From: Brachyspira hampsonii 30446
GTDB lineage: Bacteria; Spirochaetota; Brachyspiria; Brachyspirales; Brachyspiraceae
Length of the DNA: 64,000 nt
NCBI RefSeq assembly: GCF_000316195.1
Contig: NZ_JH994111.1
Location: 1,086,299 to 1,150,298 of the forward strand
Direction of reading: 5' to 3'
In this document: in pieces, positions 1 through 9,637 of the stretch
How positions within the stretch are numbered: the stretch's first letter is position 1
How the letters are laid out: each line of letters begins with the position of its first letter
Program-made: the position numbers and the translations under genes
The notes under the pieces: generated by a model
Told to the model about the DNA's origin: nothing
Seen by the model: the letters and a program-made list of their open reading frames with translations, nothing else
The model's database searches: none

Positions 1-1755
1 TGGTTTTGTCATATCAACACCAGCAACTTTTAAATTCTCTATAGGAGTCCTGCTTCCTCCGCTTTTTAAAAATTTTAAATAATTATCTCTGTTTGTATAA
101 TCATTTTTAGCATTGCCCTCAAGCACTCCATTATATAAAGCAACAGCAGCTGACATACCAGTGGCATATTTATAAACATAGAATGAACGATAAAAATGAG
201 GTATTCTAAGTGCCTCTAAATCACTTGTCTCTTCAAATACAGCTTTATCTCCAAAATACTTTTTAAGTAAATCTTTATAAACTGTTCTTATAAGTTCTAA
301 TGTTGTAGGGTTACCCTCTTCAGCTTCTTTATGAATGATATGCTCAAACTCTGCAAACATAGTCTGTCTAAATACTGTAGCAACAAATCCGTTTATATCC
401 TTATTAAGTAAAAATGCCTTAACTTCTTTTTTACTCTCATTTTGCATTAAATAATGAAATAAAAGTTTTTCATTAAAAGTGGATGCAACTTCTGCTTCAA
501 ATATACTGTAATCATGATGCTGAAAAGGATTATTTTTTCTGCTGTAATAACTATGCATACTATGTCCAGCCTCATGTGCCAATGTAAATACAGACTCAAT
601 ACTTTCATCTCTAAAGTTCATTAATATATAAGGCTCTGATGTATAGCATCCTGCAGAGAATGCTCCGCTTGATTTACCTTTATTCTCATATTTATCAACC
701 CATCTTGAATTTAAACCATTCGTAAGAGTAGATACATATTCCTCACCTAATGGAGATAATGCTTTATTTAAAACTTCTATTGCCTCATCAAATGTATGAT
801 GTATTTTAATATCTTTAACAACAGGTGCATATTTATCATACTGTCTGAAATCAGTAATACCTAATTTGCCAGCACAATATTCATAATAGCTATGAACCGC
901 AGGCAAGGCATTATGCACACTTTCAATTAAACTGTCATAAACGCTTACAGGTATATCGTCACCGAATAATTCCATTTCACGAACACTATTGTAGTTTCTT
1001 ATTCTGGCATCAAATATATCCTGTTTGATTTGACTTGCATAAAGTTCTGCCAAAGTATTTTTATGTTTATCATATTCTTTATAAAATTGATTATAACTAT
1101 TTTTTCTTATTTCTCTGTCTTGACTTTCTTGAAAACTTGAGAATGTTGCATGTGTTAATGGTGTTTTTTCTCCATTATGTTCTAATTCACCAAAATCTAA
1201 ATCAGCATCATTTAAAGTATCAAATACATTAGAAGCAGTTGAAGATAATTCACTTTGAAGAGCTAATATTCTCTCTTCTTTTTCTGATAATGTATGAGGC
1301 TTATATTTTAGTATTTTATTTAAATAAATTAAATAATCTTTTAATACTTCATCTTTCAAAAAGTTATTCATCTTTTCATCATCTATACTCATTAATTCAG
1401 GGTCAAAATAACTTAAATTGGCGGAAATCTCTGAAGAGAGTTTTGCAAATCTAGCCATTTTTACATTAGAATCATTATTAGTTAAATCCTCTGTTTGTCT
1501 TAAAAAAGCATAAGAACCTAATTTCTCTAAAGTTATAGAGGCTTTCATTATACTATCCAATATATTTTTTAATTCATTTGCTGAATTAGATAATTTTCCC
1601 CTGAACTTTGAAACATCTTTTGAAAACTCTTCCATTAGCTTAAAATCTTTTTCAAACTCTTCATCAGTTTTGTATAATAAACTCAAATCCCAAGTATCAT
1701 CTATTTTTACATCTTTTCTTTCTATTAAAGCATTTGATTTATTTTCATTACTCAT
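1..1755 (-). CDS. pepF: oligoendopeptidase F (M3 family zinc peptidase), 3' end outside window
   Basis: Cytoplasmic zinc endopeptidase of the M3B (PepF) family, which cuts short peptides. Translating the minus strand from the ATG at 1755 gives about 585 residues with no stop before the window edge; family members are about 600 residues, so only the last few codons are missing. The zinc site HEAGH lies near residue 394 (plus-strand 562-576), inside the context TLAHEAGHSMHSYYS, which is typical of PepF. A good ribosome site (AGGAG) lies about 9 bases before the start. The N-terminal half is the helical region usual for this family. It is divergent from the small gene at 1907 and no operon partner is visible. 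Confidence 0.93.
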   Translation of the reverse strand, partial: MSNENKSNALIERKDVKIDDTWDLSLLYKTDEEFEKDFKLMEEFSKDVSKFRGKLSNSANELKNILDSIMKASITLEKLGSYAFLRQTEDLTNNDSNVKMARFAKLSSEISANLSYFDPELMSIDDEKMNNFLKDEVLKDYLIYLNKILKYKPHTLSEKEERILALQSELSSTASNVFDTLNDADLDFGELEHNGEKTPLTHATFSSFQESQDREIRKNSYNQFYKEYDKHKNTLAELYASQIKQDIFDARIRNYNSVREMELFGDDIPVSVYDSLIESVHNALPAVHSYYEYCAGKLGITDFRQYDKYAPVVKDIKIHHTFDEAIEVLNKALSPLGEEYVSTLTNGLNSRWVDKYENKGKSSGAFSAGCYTSEPYILMNFRDESIESVFTLAHEAGHSMHSYYSRKNNPFQHHDYSIFEAEVASTFNEKLLFHYLMQNESKKEVKAFLLNKDINGFVATVFRQTMFAEFEHIIHKEAEEGNPTTLELIRTVYKDLLKKYFGDKAVFEETSDLEALRIPHFYRSFYVYKYATGMSAAVALYNGVLEGNAKNDYTNRDNYLKFLKSGGSRTPIENLKVAGVDMTKP

Positions 1756-1906
1756 ATTTTATATTCTCTCCTAAATAATATTTTAATTTAAAACATATAC
1801 AATTAAAGTTTGTAAATTATAACATAATATTATATTTTACAAAATACAAAATAATTATATTATAAAAGTATAAAATAATTATTTTGGAAATATTATATTC
1901 TTTTTA

Positions 1907-2206
1907 ATGAAAAAACAACAGCAAATTAAAGAATTAAATAAAATTATAAAAGATAACAAACTCTCTAAATTAAATAATGAATTAAAAAAAATATTGTATA
2001 GCGAGTTGGAAGCAGGAAATAAAATAAGAAAAATATCAGTTGGAGGATTTAATGATAAAGAGCATTTATTTATTTTATTAGATAAGCCTTTTACTTCAAA
2101 AATAGAAATATATAATGTAAAATATACAGAAATTAATGATCCGCATTATTGGAAGTCAGAATATACAGATTTACTAAATAAACAGACTATAGCTTGTTAT
2201 TTTTGA
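1907..2206 (+). CDS. small hypothetical protein (99 aa)
   Basis: Unrecognised 99-residue soluble protein. The N-terminal 35 residues are Lys/Asn-rich and probably helical; the rest looks like alternating beta strands and ends with a motif-like stretch containing NDPHYWK and a terminal CYF. No signal peptide or membrane segment. There is no Shine-Dalgarno sequence; a TATATT box at 1894-1899 ends seven bases before the ATG, so the message may begin at or next to the start codon. It is followed 24 bases later by another small gene that has a strong ribosome site. Real-gene status rests on normal-looking codon use and conservation-like residues, not on a family match. Confidence 0.6.
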   Translation: MKKQQQIKELNKIIKDNKLSKLNNELKKILYSELEAGNKIRKISVGGFNDKEHLFILLDKPFTSKIEIYNVKYTEINDPHYWKSEYTDLLNKQTIACYF

Positions 2207-2230
2207 AAAATTATAATTAAGGAGATAAAA

Positions 2231-2587
2231 ATGGAAAACTTTAATTTAAATGATATAGAACAAATAATGACTTTTTATTTGATATTCAATTTCGTTATAT
2301 TTGCATGTATTATATATATTATAATATCTTTAATTTTTAGACTGATTCCTAAAAAACAAGAAGAAAAAAATAAAGATAATAAGAAAAATAAATCCTTAAA
2401 TAAAAAGAAAAAGAAAGACATTATAGATTTATTTTGGACTGAAGATAAAGAGAGCAAAGGAAGAACTATATTTAAAAGATCTTTTCTTATAGTTCTTATT
2501 ATATTTACATCATATTATGTATTTAATTCTATAATTTTTATAACAGATAATATAGATATAGTGAAAAAAGTTTTAAAAATAGAATAA
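2231..2587 (+). CDS. small two-pass membrane protein
   Basis: Unrecognised 118-residue protein with two hydrophobic segments, roughly residues 14-38 and 82-105, joined by a very basic cytoplasm-type loop (runs of KKNK and NKKKKKD, residues about 41-65). The start is fixed by AAGGAG six bases upstream of the ATG. It lies close behind the gene at 1907 and may be co-transcribed with it. No family is recognised; the topology predicts both ends on the same side of the inner membrane. Confidence 0.6.
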   Translation: MENFNLNDIEQIMTFYLIFNFVIFACIIYIIISLIFRLIPKKQEEKNKDNKKNKSLNKKKKKDIIDLFWTEDKESKGRTIFKRSFLIVLIIFTSYYVFNSIIFITDNIDIVKKVLKIE

Positions 2588-2644
2588 TTTGTGTGCTTTT
2601 TTATCATATTTGTATTATACTTAATAATATATTGAGGTACATAT

Positions 2645-4492
2645 ATGAAAAAAGGATATTTAATAATGGGAATTATATTATCAGCATTACTGACATCATC
2701 ATCATCTTGTAAAGATAATAATAAAATATATCCTGAAGGAGAAGTTAATTTTACTATAGTTCAAACTACAGATATTCATGGTATGATTTTTCCATATAAT
2801 TTTATTACAGATAAAGTAAAAAACACTTCTATGGCTCATGTATCTTATTATGTTAAAAAATTGAGAAATGAAGGAAAAACAGTTTTACTTCTGGATAACG
2901 GTGATTCTCTTCAGGGACAGCCTACAGTTTATTATTATAATTTTGTTGCTACTAATGAAAAACATATATGGTCTGAGGTTTTAAATTATATGAATTATGA
3001 TGCTGTTTGTATAGGCAATCATGATATAGAGGCTGGTCATAATGTTTATGATAAAATAGAAAAAGAATTAAAAGCCCCAATTATAGCAGCTAATTTAATA
3101 AATGAAGAAAATAAAGAACCTTATTTTAAACCGTATCATATTGCAGAGAAAAACGGAGTTAGAATAGCTGTACTTGGTCTTACAGAACCTGCTATAGATA
3201 GACAGCTTCCGAAAGTATTATATGAAGGTTTAGAAGCTGAGGATATGATAGAGGCAGCCAAAAAATGGATAAAAATAATAAAGGATAAAGAAAATCCTGA
3301 TATTATTATAGGTCTCTTTCATTCTGGAGCCAATCATAATGAAGATAAAGAAACTTATAAAAATGAAAATGCAAGCCAATTAGTAGCAGAACAAGTAGAC
3401 GGATTTGATATTATATTAGTAGGGCATGATCATCAAGGCTGGAGCGGACTTGGATATGATGATATAACTAGACAGAAGACAAAAACGGTTAAAAGTCCAA
3501 GCGGAAAAATAGTTCCTATATATGGAGGAGTTAATGCGGCAAGATATATAGTTTCTATTGATGTTTCTATGATTTATGATAAAGATAATAAAACTTGGAA
3601 TATAAAGTTTAATGGTGATTTATTAGATCCTTCTCAGTTTGAAGCAGATAAGGAATTTTTAGAAAAGTTTGCTGATGCAAGGTCTAATATAGAAAAATGG
3701 GTAAGCAGAGATATAGGTAATTTAAATACTAAATTAGTTTCAGATGAGGCTATATTTGGAGACAGTTATTTCTTAAGCCTAATACATCAATTACAGTTTA
3801 CAATAGCTGAAAAAGAACTTGGAGAAAAGGCAGATATATCTTTTGCTGCTCCTTTAAGTAAAGATGCCGTTTTGAATAATGGCATAATAAAAGTAAAAGA
3901 TATGTTTGGTTTATATCCTTATGAGAATTTTTTCTATGTTATGAAATTGACAGGAAAGCAGATTAAAGATATTATGGAATATTCTTATGGAAGATGGTTT
4001 AATACTATGAATGATATTAATGATCATTTAATAGCTTTCAAGAAAGATTCTAATGGGCAATTAATATTTAATAACAGATATAATTCTTATGATACAATAA
4101 CACCTTCATATAACTATGAGAGTGCTGCAGGATTAAATTATACTGTTGATGTAACTAGAGCTAATGGTGATAAAGTTATTATAGAGTCTTTTTCTGATGG
4201 AAGAGATTTTGAATTAGACAAAGAATATAAAGTTGCTATAAACTCTTATAGAGGAAGCGGCGGCGGCGGACATCTTACTCAAGGTGCAGCAATAGATTTA
4301 AAAACATTACAGAATATGGATTTGGTATTAAAATCTACAGATAAAGATTTAAGATATTATATAATAAATTGGTTTGAAGATCAAAATGGAGCTATCACAG
4401 TTGAAAAACTTAATAATTGGAAAGTAATTCCTGAAGATTATGTTCAGGCTGGAAAGAAAAAAGATTATAAACTTTTATACCCTGATAATTAA
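2645..4492 (+). CDS. 5'-nucleotidase / 2',3'-cyclic phosphodiesterase family lipoprotein (UshA-like)
   Basis: Predicted exported lipoprotein that hydrolyses nucleotides outside the cytoplasm, for nucleoside or phosphate salvage. The signal peptide ends in a lipobox with Cys22 (SSSC). Metallophosphoesterase motifs are in order: TTDIHG (41-46), DNGDSLQGQ (about 85), GNHDIE (about 123) and GHDHQGW (about 260). The C-terminal 5'-nucleotidase domain follows, with its glycine-rich substrate loop GSGGGGHL near residue 540. Length 615 fits UshA/YfkN single-unit enzymes. It stands alone: the gap after it is 137 bases, and nadD has no obvious link to it. The exact substrate cannot be read from sequence. 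Confidence 0.9.
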   Translation: MKKGYLIMGIILSALLTSSSSCKDNNKIYPEGEVNFTIVQTTDIHGMIFPYNFITDKVKNTSMAHVSYYVKKLRNEGKTVLLLDNGDSLQGQPTVYYYNFVATNEKHIWSEVLNYMNYDAVCIGNHDIEAGHNVYDKIEKELKAPIIAANLINEENKEPYFKPYHIAEKNGVRIAVLGLTEPAIDRQLPKVLYEGLEAEDMIEAAKKWIKIIKDKENPDIIIGLFHSGANHNEDKETYKNENASQLVAEQVDGFDIILVGHDHQGWSGLGYDDITRQKTKTVKSPSGKIVPIYGGVNAARYIVSIDVSMIYDKDNKTWNIKFNGDLLDPSQFEADKEFLEKFADARSNIEKWVSRDIGNLNTKLVSDEAIFGDSYFLSLIHQLQFTIAEKELGEKADISFAAPLSKDAVLNNGIIKVKDMFGLYPYENFFYVMKLTGKQIKDIMEYSYGRWFNTMNDINDHLIAFKKDSNGQLIFNNRYNSYDTITPSYNYESAAGLNYTVDVTRANGDKVIIESFSDGRDFELDKEYKVAINSYRGSGGGGHLTQGAAIDLKTLQNMDLVLKSTDKDLRYYIINWFEDQNGAITVEKLNNWKVIPEDYVQAGKKKDYKLLYPDN

Positions 4493-4629
4493 TATTAAAT
4501 AAATATTTTAATTTCAATGTATAAATTAAGCCTATTTTGATAATTATTAATCTATCATAAATTATTATTGCAAATTATTAAGCTAAATATTAAAATGTAT
4601 GACAAAATTAAATATAGGTTTTATAAATT

Positions 4630-5211
4630 ATGAGAATAGCTATTCTAGGCGGTACCTTTGATCCTCCACACTTAGGTCATTTAATATTAGCTGATACTGT
4701 TATAACTAACTGCGATTATGATAAAGTAATTTTTATACCGACAAAAATTCCTCCTCATAAAAATATAAGCGGTGAGGCATCAAATGAAGATAGACTTAAT
4801 ATGCTTAAACTTTCAATACTAAATGATGAAAGATTTTTATTAGATGAATATGAGCTTAATAATGAAGGAGTTTCATATACTATAAACACATTGGATTATC
4901 TTTATAAAAATTATGATATTGAAGGAAAAATCGGACTTATAATAGGTGCCGATTTGGTAAAAGATTTTGATAAATGGAGAGAACCTGAAAGAATTGCTGC
5001 TATATCAGATATAACTGTTGTGAATAGGGAAGATGATGAAAATTTATATAAAGCAAATATTGATAAATATAATATTAAAATTATAATGGCACCTCGTATA
5101 GATATATCATCAAGTCTTATCAGAAATAGAATAAAAGAAAAAAAAGGATTCAGGTATTTTGTAACAGAAAAAGTTTATGATTATATAGTATCAAAGAAAT
5201 TGTATTTATAA
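4630..5211 (+). CDS. nadD: nicotinate-nucleotide adenylyltransferase
   Basis: NadD transfers AMP from ATP to nicotinate mononucleotide, giving deamido-NAD, in the common last steps of NAD synthesis. The N-terminus has the nucleotidyltransferase signature GGTFDPPHLGH (residues 7-17), with the HxGH motif; the C-terminal ISSSLIRNRI matches the second conserved ISST.IR motif. Length (193 aa) is normal for NadD. No good ribosome site precedes the ATG. It is followed after 22 bases by a periplasmic binding protein; the pairing probably has no functional meaning. In many bacteria nadD is next to rsfS or obgE, which is not the case here. Confidence 0.95.
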   Translation: MRIAILGGTFDPPHLGHLILADTVITNCDYDKVIFIPTKIPPHKNISGEASNEDRLNMLKLSILNDERFLLDEYELNNEGVSYTINTLDYLYKNYDIEGKIGLIIGADLVKDFDKWREPERIAAISDITVVNREDDENLYKANIDKYNIKIIMAPRIDISSSLIRNRIKEKKGFRYFVTEKVYDYIVSKKLYL

Positions 5212-5233
5212 AATTTAGAAATAGGAAAATAAA

Positions 5234-6133
5234 ATGAAAAAAATAAAGTTAATATTCATAATACTTTTTATTTTTATAAGCAGTCTTTATACTCAGGAAA
5301 TGTATCTTCTTAACGGTCCTACTGGAATAGGGGGATTAAAAATGATGAAAGACTATAAGGCAGTAAATATTCATTTTGTAAATGCTCCTAATAATATGCT
5401 GTCATTAATAGTGAAAGGGGAGGCTGATATAGCGGCAATTCCTGCCAATATGGCAGCTATAATTTTTAACAGACAATTAGATTATAAAGTTATTGCTATA
5501 ATATCAGAAACGCAGCTTTTTATAGTATCAGCAAATGAAAAAATACAGACTATAAATGATATAAAAAATAAAACTGTATACTGCGGTACTAAATTGGCAG
5601 CACCAGATTTGATGCTCCAGTATTTAATATCAAAGGAAAATTTGCCCAAAGTGAATATTAATTATTCTTTAAGTAATCCTGATTTAGCAAAAGCAGTTGC
5701 ATCGAAAAATGCAGATATTGCTATATTACCTGAACCTTTCGTGTCTTCTGCTATGCTTGAAAATAAAGATGTGCATATAGTTGTTGAGATGTCTAAATAT
5801 ATAGAGAATTATCCTGTAGCAGTTCTTATTGCGAAAAATACTTTTATTAATCATAATAGGGTATTAGTTAATGAAGTGCTTAGAGAATATGAAAAATCTA
5901 CTTATCATATATTAAATAATAAAAATGAAGTAGAAACTCTGATAAAGGATTCATCTATGATAATTAATGCTAAAGCTGCAGTTTATGGTATGAATAGAAT
6001 GGGGCTTACTTTCTATAGCGGTGAAAAAATGAAATTTGCTTTGAACAGTTATTATAATTTTTTATATAATTTTGATAAGAAATTAATAGGAAATAGAATA
6101 CCTTCAAATGATTTTTATTATATAGAAAGATGA
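5234..6133 (+). CDS. ABC-transporter solute-binding protein (NMT1/SsuA-ThiY type)
   Basis: Secreted or periplasmic substrate-binding protein, 299 aa. Signal peptide at residues 1-20 (hydrophobic FIILFIFISSLYTQ) without a lipobox cysteine. The segment GEADIAAIPANMAAIIFNR (about 57-75) and the following VIAIISET match the NMT1/OpuAC-like fold that binds thiamine precursors, sulfonates or taurine-like ligands. No permease or ATPase gene is adjacent: the neighbours are nadD upstream and a convergent PTS-like gene downstream, so the transporter partners must be elsewhere. Ligand unknown. Confidence 0.75.
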   Translation: MKKIKLIFIILFIFISSLYTQEMYLLNGPTGIGGLKMMKDYKAVNIHFVNAPNNMLSLIVKGEADIAAIPANMAAIIFNRQLDYKVIAIISETQLFIVSANEKIQTINDIKNKTVYCGTKLAAPDLMLQYLISKENLPKVNINYSLSNPDLAKAVASKNADIAILPEPFVSSAMLENKDVHIVVEMSKYIENYPVAVLIAKNTFINHNRVLVNEVLREYEKSTYHILNNKNEVETLIKDSSMIINAKAAVYGMNRMGLTFYSGEKMKFALNSYYNFLYNFDKKLIGNRIPSNDFYYIER

Positions 6134-6139
6134 TATACT

Positions 6140-6172
6140 GCTGCATAATACAATTATTTTGAATTATGCAGC
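6140..6172. terminator. hairpin between convergent genes
   Basis: Perfect 10-bp inverted repeat GCTGCATAAT / ATTATGCAGC with a 13-base loop, placed between the stops of the solute-binding protein (plus) and the PTS-like gene (minus). The flanks are A/T-rich but lack a clean T-run, so it is a likely bidirectional terminator of modest strength. Confidence 0.6.
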
Positions 6173-6182
6173 AAATTAATAA

Positions 6183-6485
6183 TTATTTATGTTTTAATTC
6201 ATCTAAATATCCGGAAGATTCAAGTTTTTGTTTAAACTCTTCTTCAGATAATATATTTTTTATTCCTATTACTTTAGTACCGTTTTCTTCTGTATGTTTG
6301 AAATCATCAATAAAACTGTTAGGACAGAAAATTAAATCATAATCGCCTGTTTTACAATGATTCATATCACAGTGATCAATTGATAAATTTTCTATTCCTA
6401 ATTTTATCAAAGCCATTTGGGCTTTTTCTTTCATCATCAAACTAGTACCTGTTCCATTTGCACAAACTACCAATACTTTTAACAT
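6183..6485 (-). CDS. PTS lactose/ascorbate-type IIB domain protein, orphan
   Basis: 100-residue protein resembling the UlaB/SgaB or cellobiose IIB phosphocarrier. The N-terminus has the phospho-cysteine loop VVCANGTGTSLMMK, with Cys8 as the candidate phosphoryl acceptor. In PTS systems this cysteine receives phosphate from IIA and passes it to sugar at IIC. No IIA or IIC gene is nearby; instead it lies 9 bases downstream of a flavoprotein gene on the same strand and probably shares its transcript. Its role may be regulatory or part of a split system. The central stretch has extra cysteines and histidines (DHCDMNHC), unusual for IIB. Confidence 0.75.
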   Translation of the reverse strand: MLKVLVVCANGTGTSLMMKEKAQMALIKLGIENLSIDHCDMNHCKTGDYDLIFCPNSFIDDFKHTEENGTKVIGIKNILSEEEFKQKLESSGYLDELKHK

Positions 6486-6494
6486 AATTAACTC

Positions 6495-7466
6495 CTAATT
6501 ATTAGAATTTTTTATTAATTCATGTACATATTTAACTATATCAAATCCTGCATTTAATGCTTTAGCAATAGATCCGCCTGATTTATATAGTATATCCCCA
6601 GCTATAAATAAGTTTTGAACAGAGCTTTCATGGTTTTCATTAACCTTAGGTACGCCAGATTCATCTAATTCTATAGAGCATCTTTTTAAGAAATCTACAG
6701 GAGCAACACCTCCTAATGCATATATTACTCTGTCGTAAGTATCTTCTGTATCATCGGTATAATGTACTAATACTTTTCCTTCTTTATCTTCTATAGATTT
6801 TATATCAATACCAAGTTTTGCTTTTACCTTTCCGCTTGCTATATCTTCTTTAATAGTTTCTAAATTCTTTTCATTTGGTCTTGTAAACTCAGCTTTTCTA
6901 TAGTTGATTGTAACATCATTGTCTTTTCCTAACAAATAAGCGTACTCAACAGCTGAATTTCCGCCTCCTACAACCAAAACTTTTTCATTTTCTTTGCATT
7001 TATAAATATTGAAATTTACTACAGCATTAAGACTAGCCGGTATAGGATAATCAGGTTTATTCGGTCTTCCCATTTTACCAATAGAAACTACAACATATTT
7101 TGATATATATTTTTTATTATCAGAAGTGTTTACTTCTAAATACTCTCCGTTTTGCTGAATAGATTCAACTTCAGTATTAAACATAGCCTCTATATAATTT
7201 CCAAATAGACATTCGCTGAATAAGTCTAATACATCTCCTTTAGTTGCAGTTTCAAATTTTATGTTTCCCTTTAAATCTAAAGCCTCACCCTTATAATCTT
7301 TATCAACTCTTTTATCATCTTTATAAAATTTTCTGATAGTTGTAGAGTGATTATCTCCTTTTTCTATTAAAAGAACTTTTTTTATTTCTAATATAGAAGC
7401 CTCAACAGAAGCAGCAATTCCTCCCGGACCGCCTCCTACTATAATTAAGTCGTATTTATTATCCAT
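6495..7466 (-). CDS. NAD(P)/FAD-dependent oxidoreductase, thioredoxin-reductase-like without CxxC
   Basis: Flavoprotein of the class II pyridine-nucleotide disulfide reductase fold, 323 aa from the chosen start. The FAD motif GGGPGGIAAS is at the N-terminus, a second dinucleotide motif VVGGGNSAVEYAY is mid-protein and the FAD-closing FIAGDI near the C-terminus. The redox CxxC of true thioredoxin reductase is absent, so it resembles the YpdA/TrxR2-like group rather than TrxB. An ATG 33 bases further upstream is in frame, but AAGGAG lies seven bases before the ATG at 7466 and fixes that start. It precedes the IIB-like gene by 9 bases. Electron acceptor unknown. Confidence 0.85.
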   Translation of the reverse strand: MDNKYDLIIVGGGPGGIAASVEASILEIKKVLLIEKGDNHSTTIRKFYKDDKRVDKDYKGEALDLKGNIKFETATKGDVLDLFSECLFGNYIEAMFNTEVESIQQNGEYLEVNTSDNKKYISKYVVVSIGKMGRPNKPDYPIPASLNAVVNFNIYKCKENEKVLVVGGGNSAVEYAYLLGKDNDVTINYRKAEFTRPNEKNLETIKEDIASGKVKAKLGIDIKSIEDKEGKVLVHYTDDTEDTYDRVIYALGGVAPVDFLKRCSIELDESGVPKVNENHESSVQNLFIAGDILYKSGGSIAKALNAGFDIVKYVHELIKNSNN

Positions 7467-7532
7467 AATTGTCTCCTTTTTTAAATATGTAATTAGCATA
7501 CATTTGAAATAGAGCTATTTACAAATATGCAA

Positions 7533-9482
<1,950 letters not shown>

Positions 9483-9597
9483 TTAATATATTATACAATG
9501 AATAGATAAATATTACAAATGAAAATTACAGTGTTTTTATATGAAAGTTAGAATCTTCTAATTGTTTATTTTTACATTTTAAATATGAAATTAATAA

Positions 9598-9626
9598 TTG
9601 ACAAAGATTTCGATATATACTATATT
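9598..9626 (+). promoter_or_regulatory. promoter of the dinG-like gene
   Basis: TTGACA at 9598-9603, 17-base spacer, TATATT at 9621-9626. The expected start of transcription is about 9633, leaving only around five untranslated bases before the ATG at 9638 and no Shine-Dalgarno sequence. Confidence 0.7.
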
Positions 9627-9637
9627 ATTATACTAAT

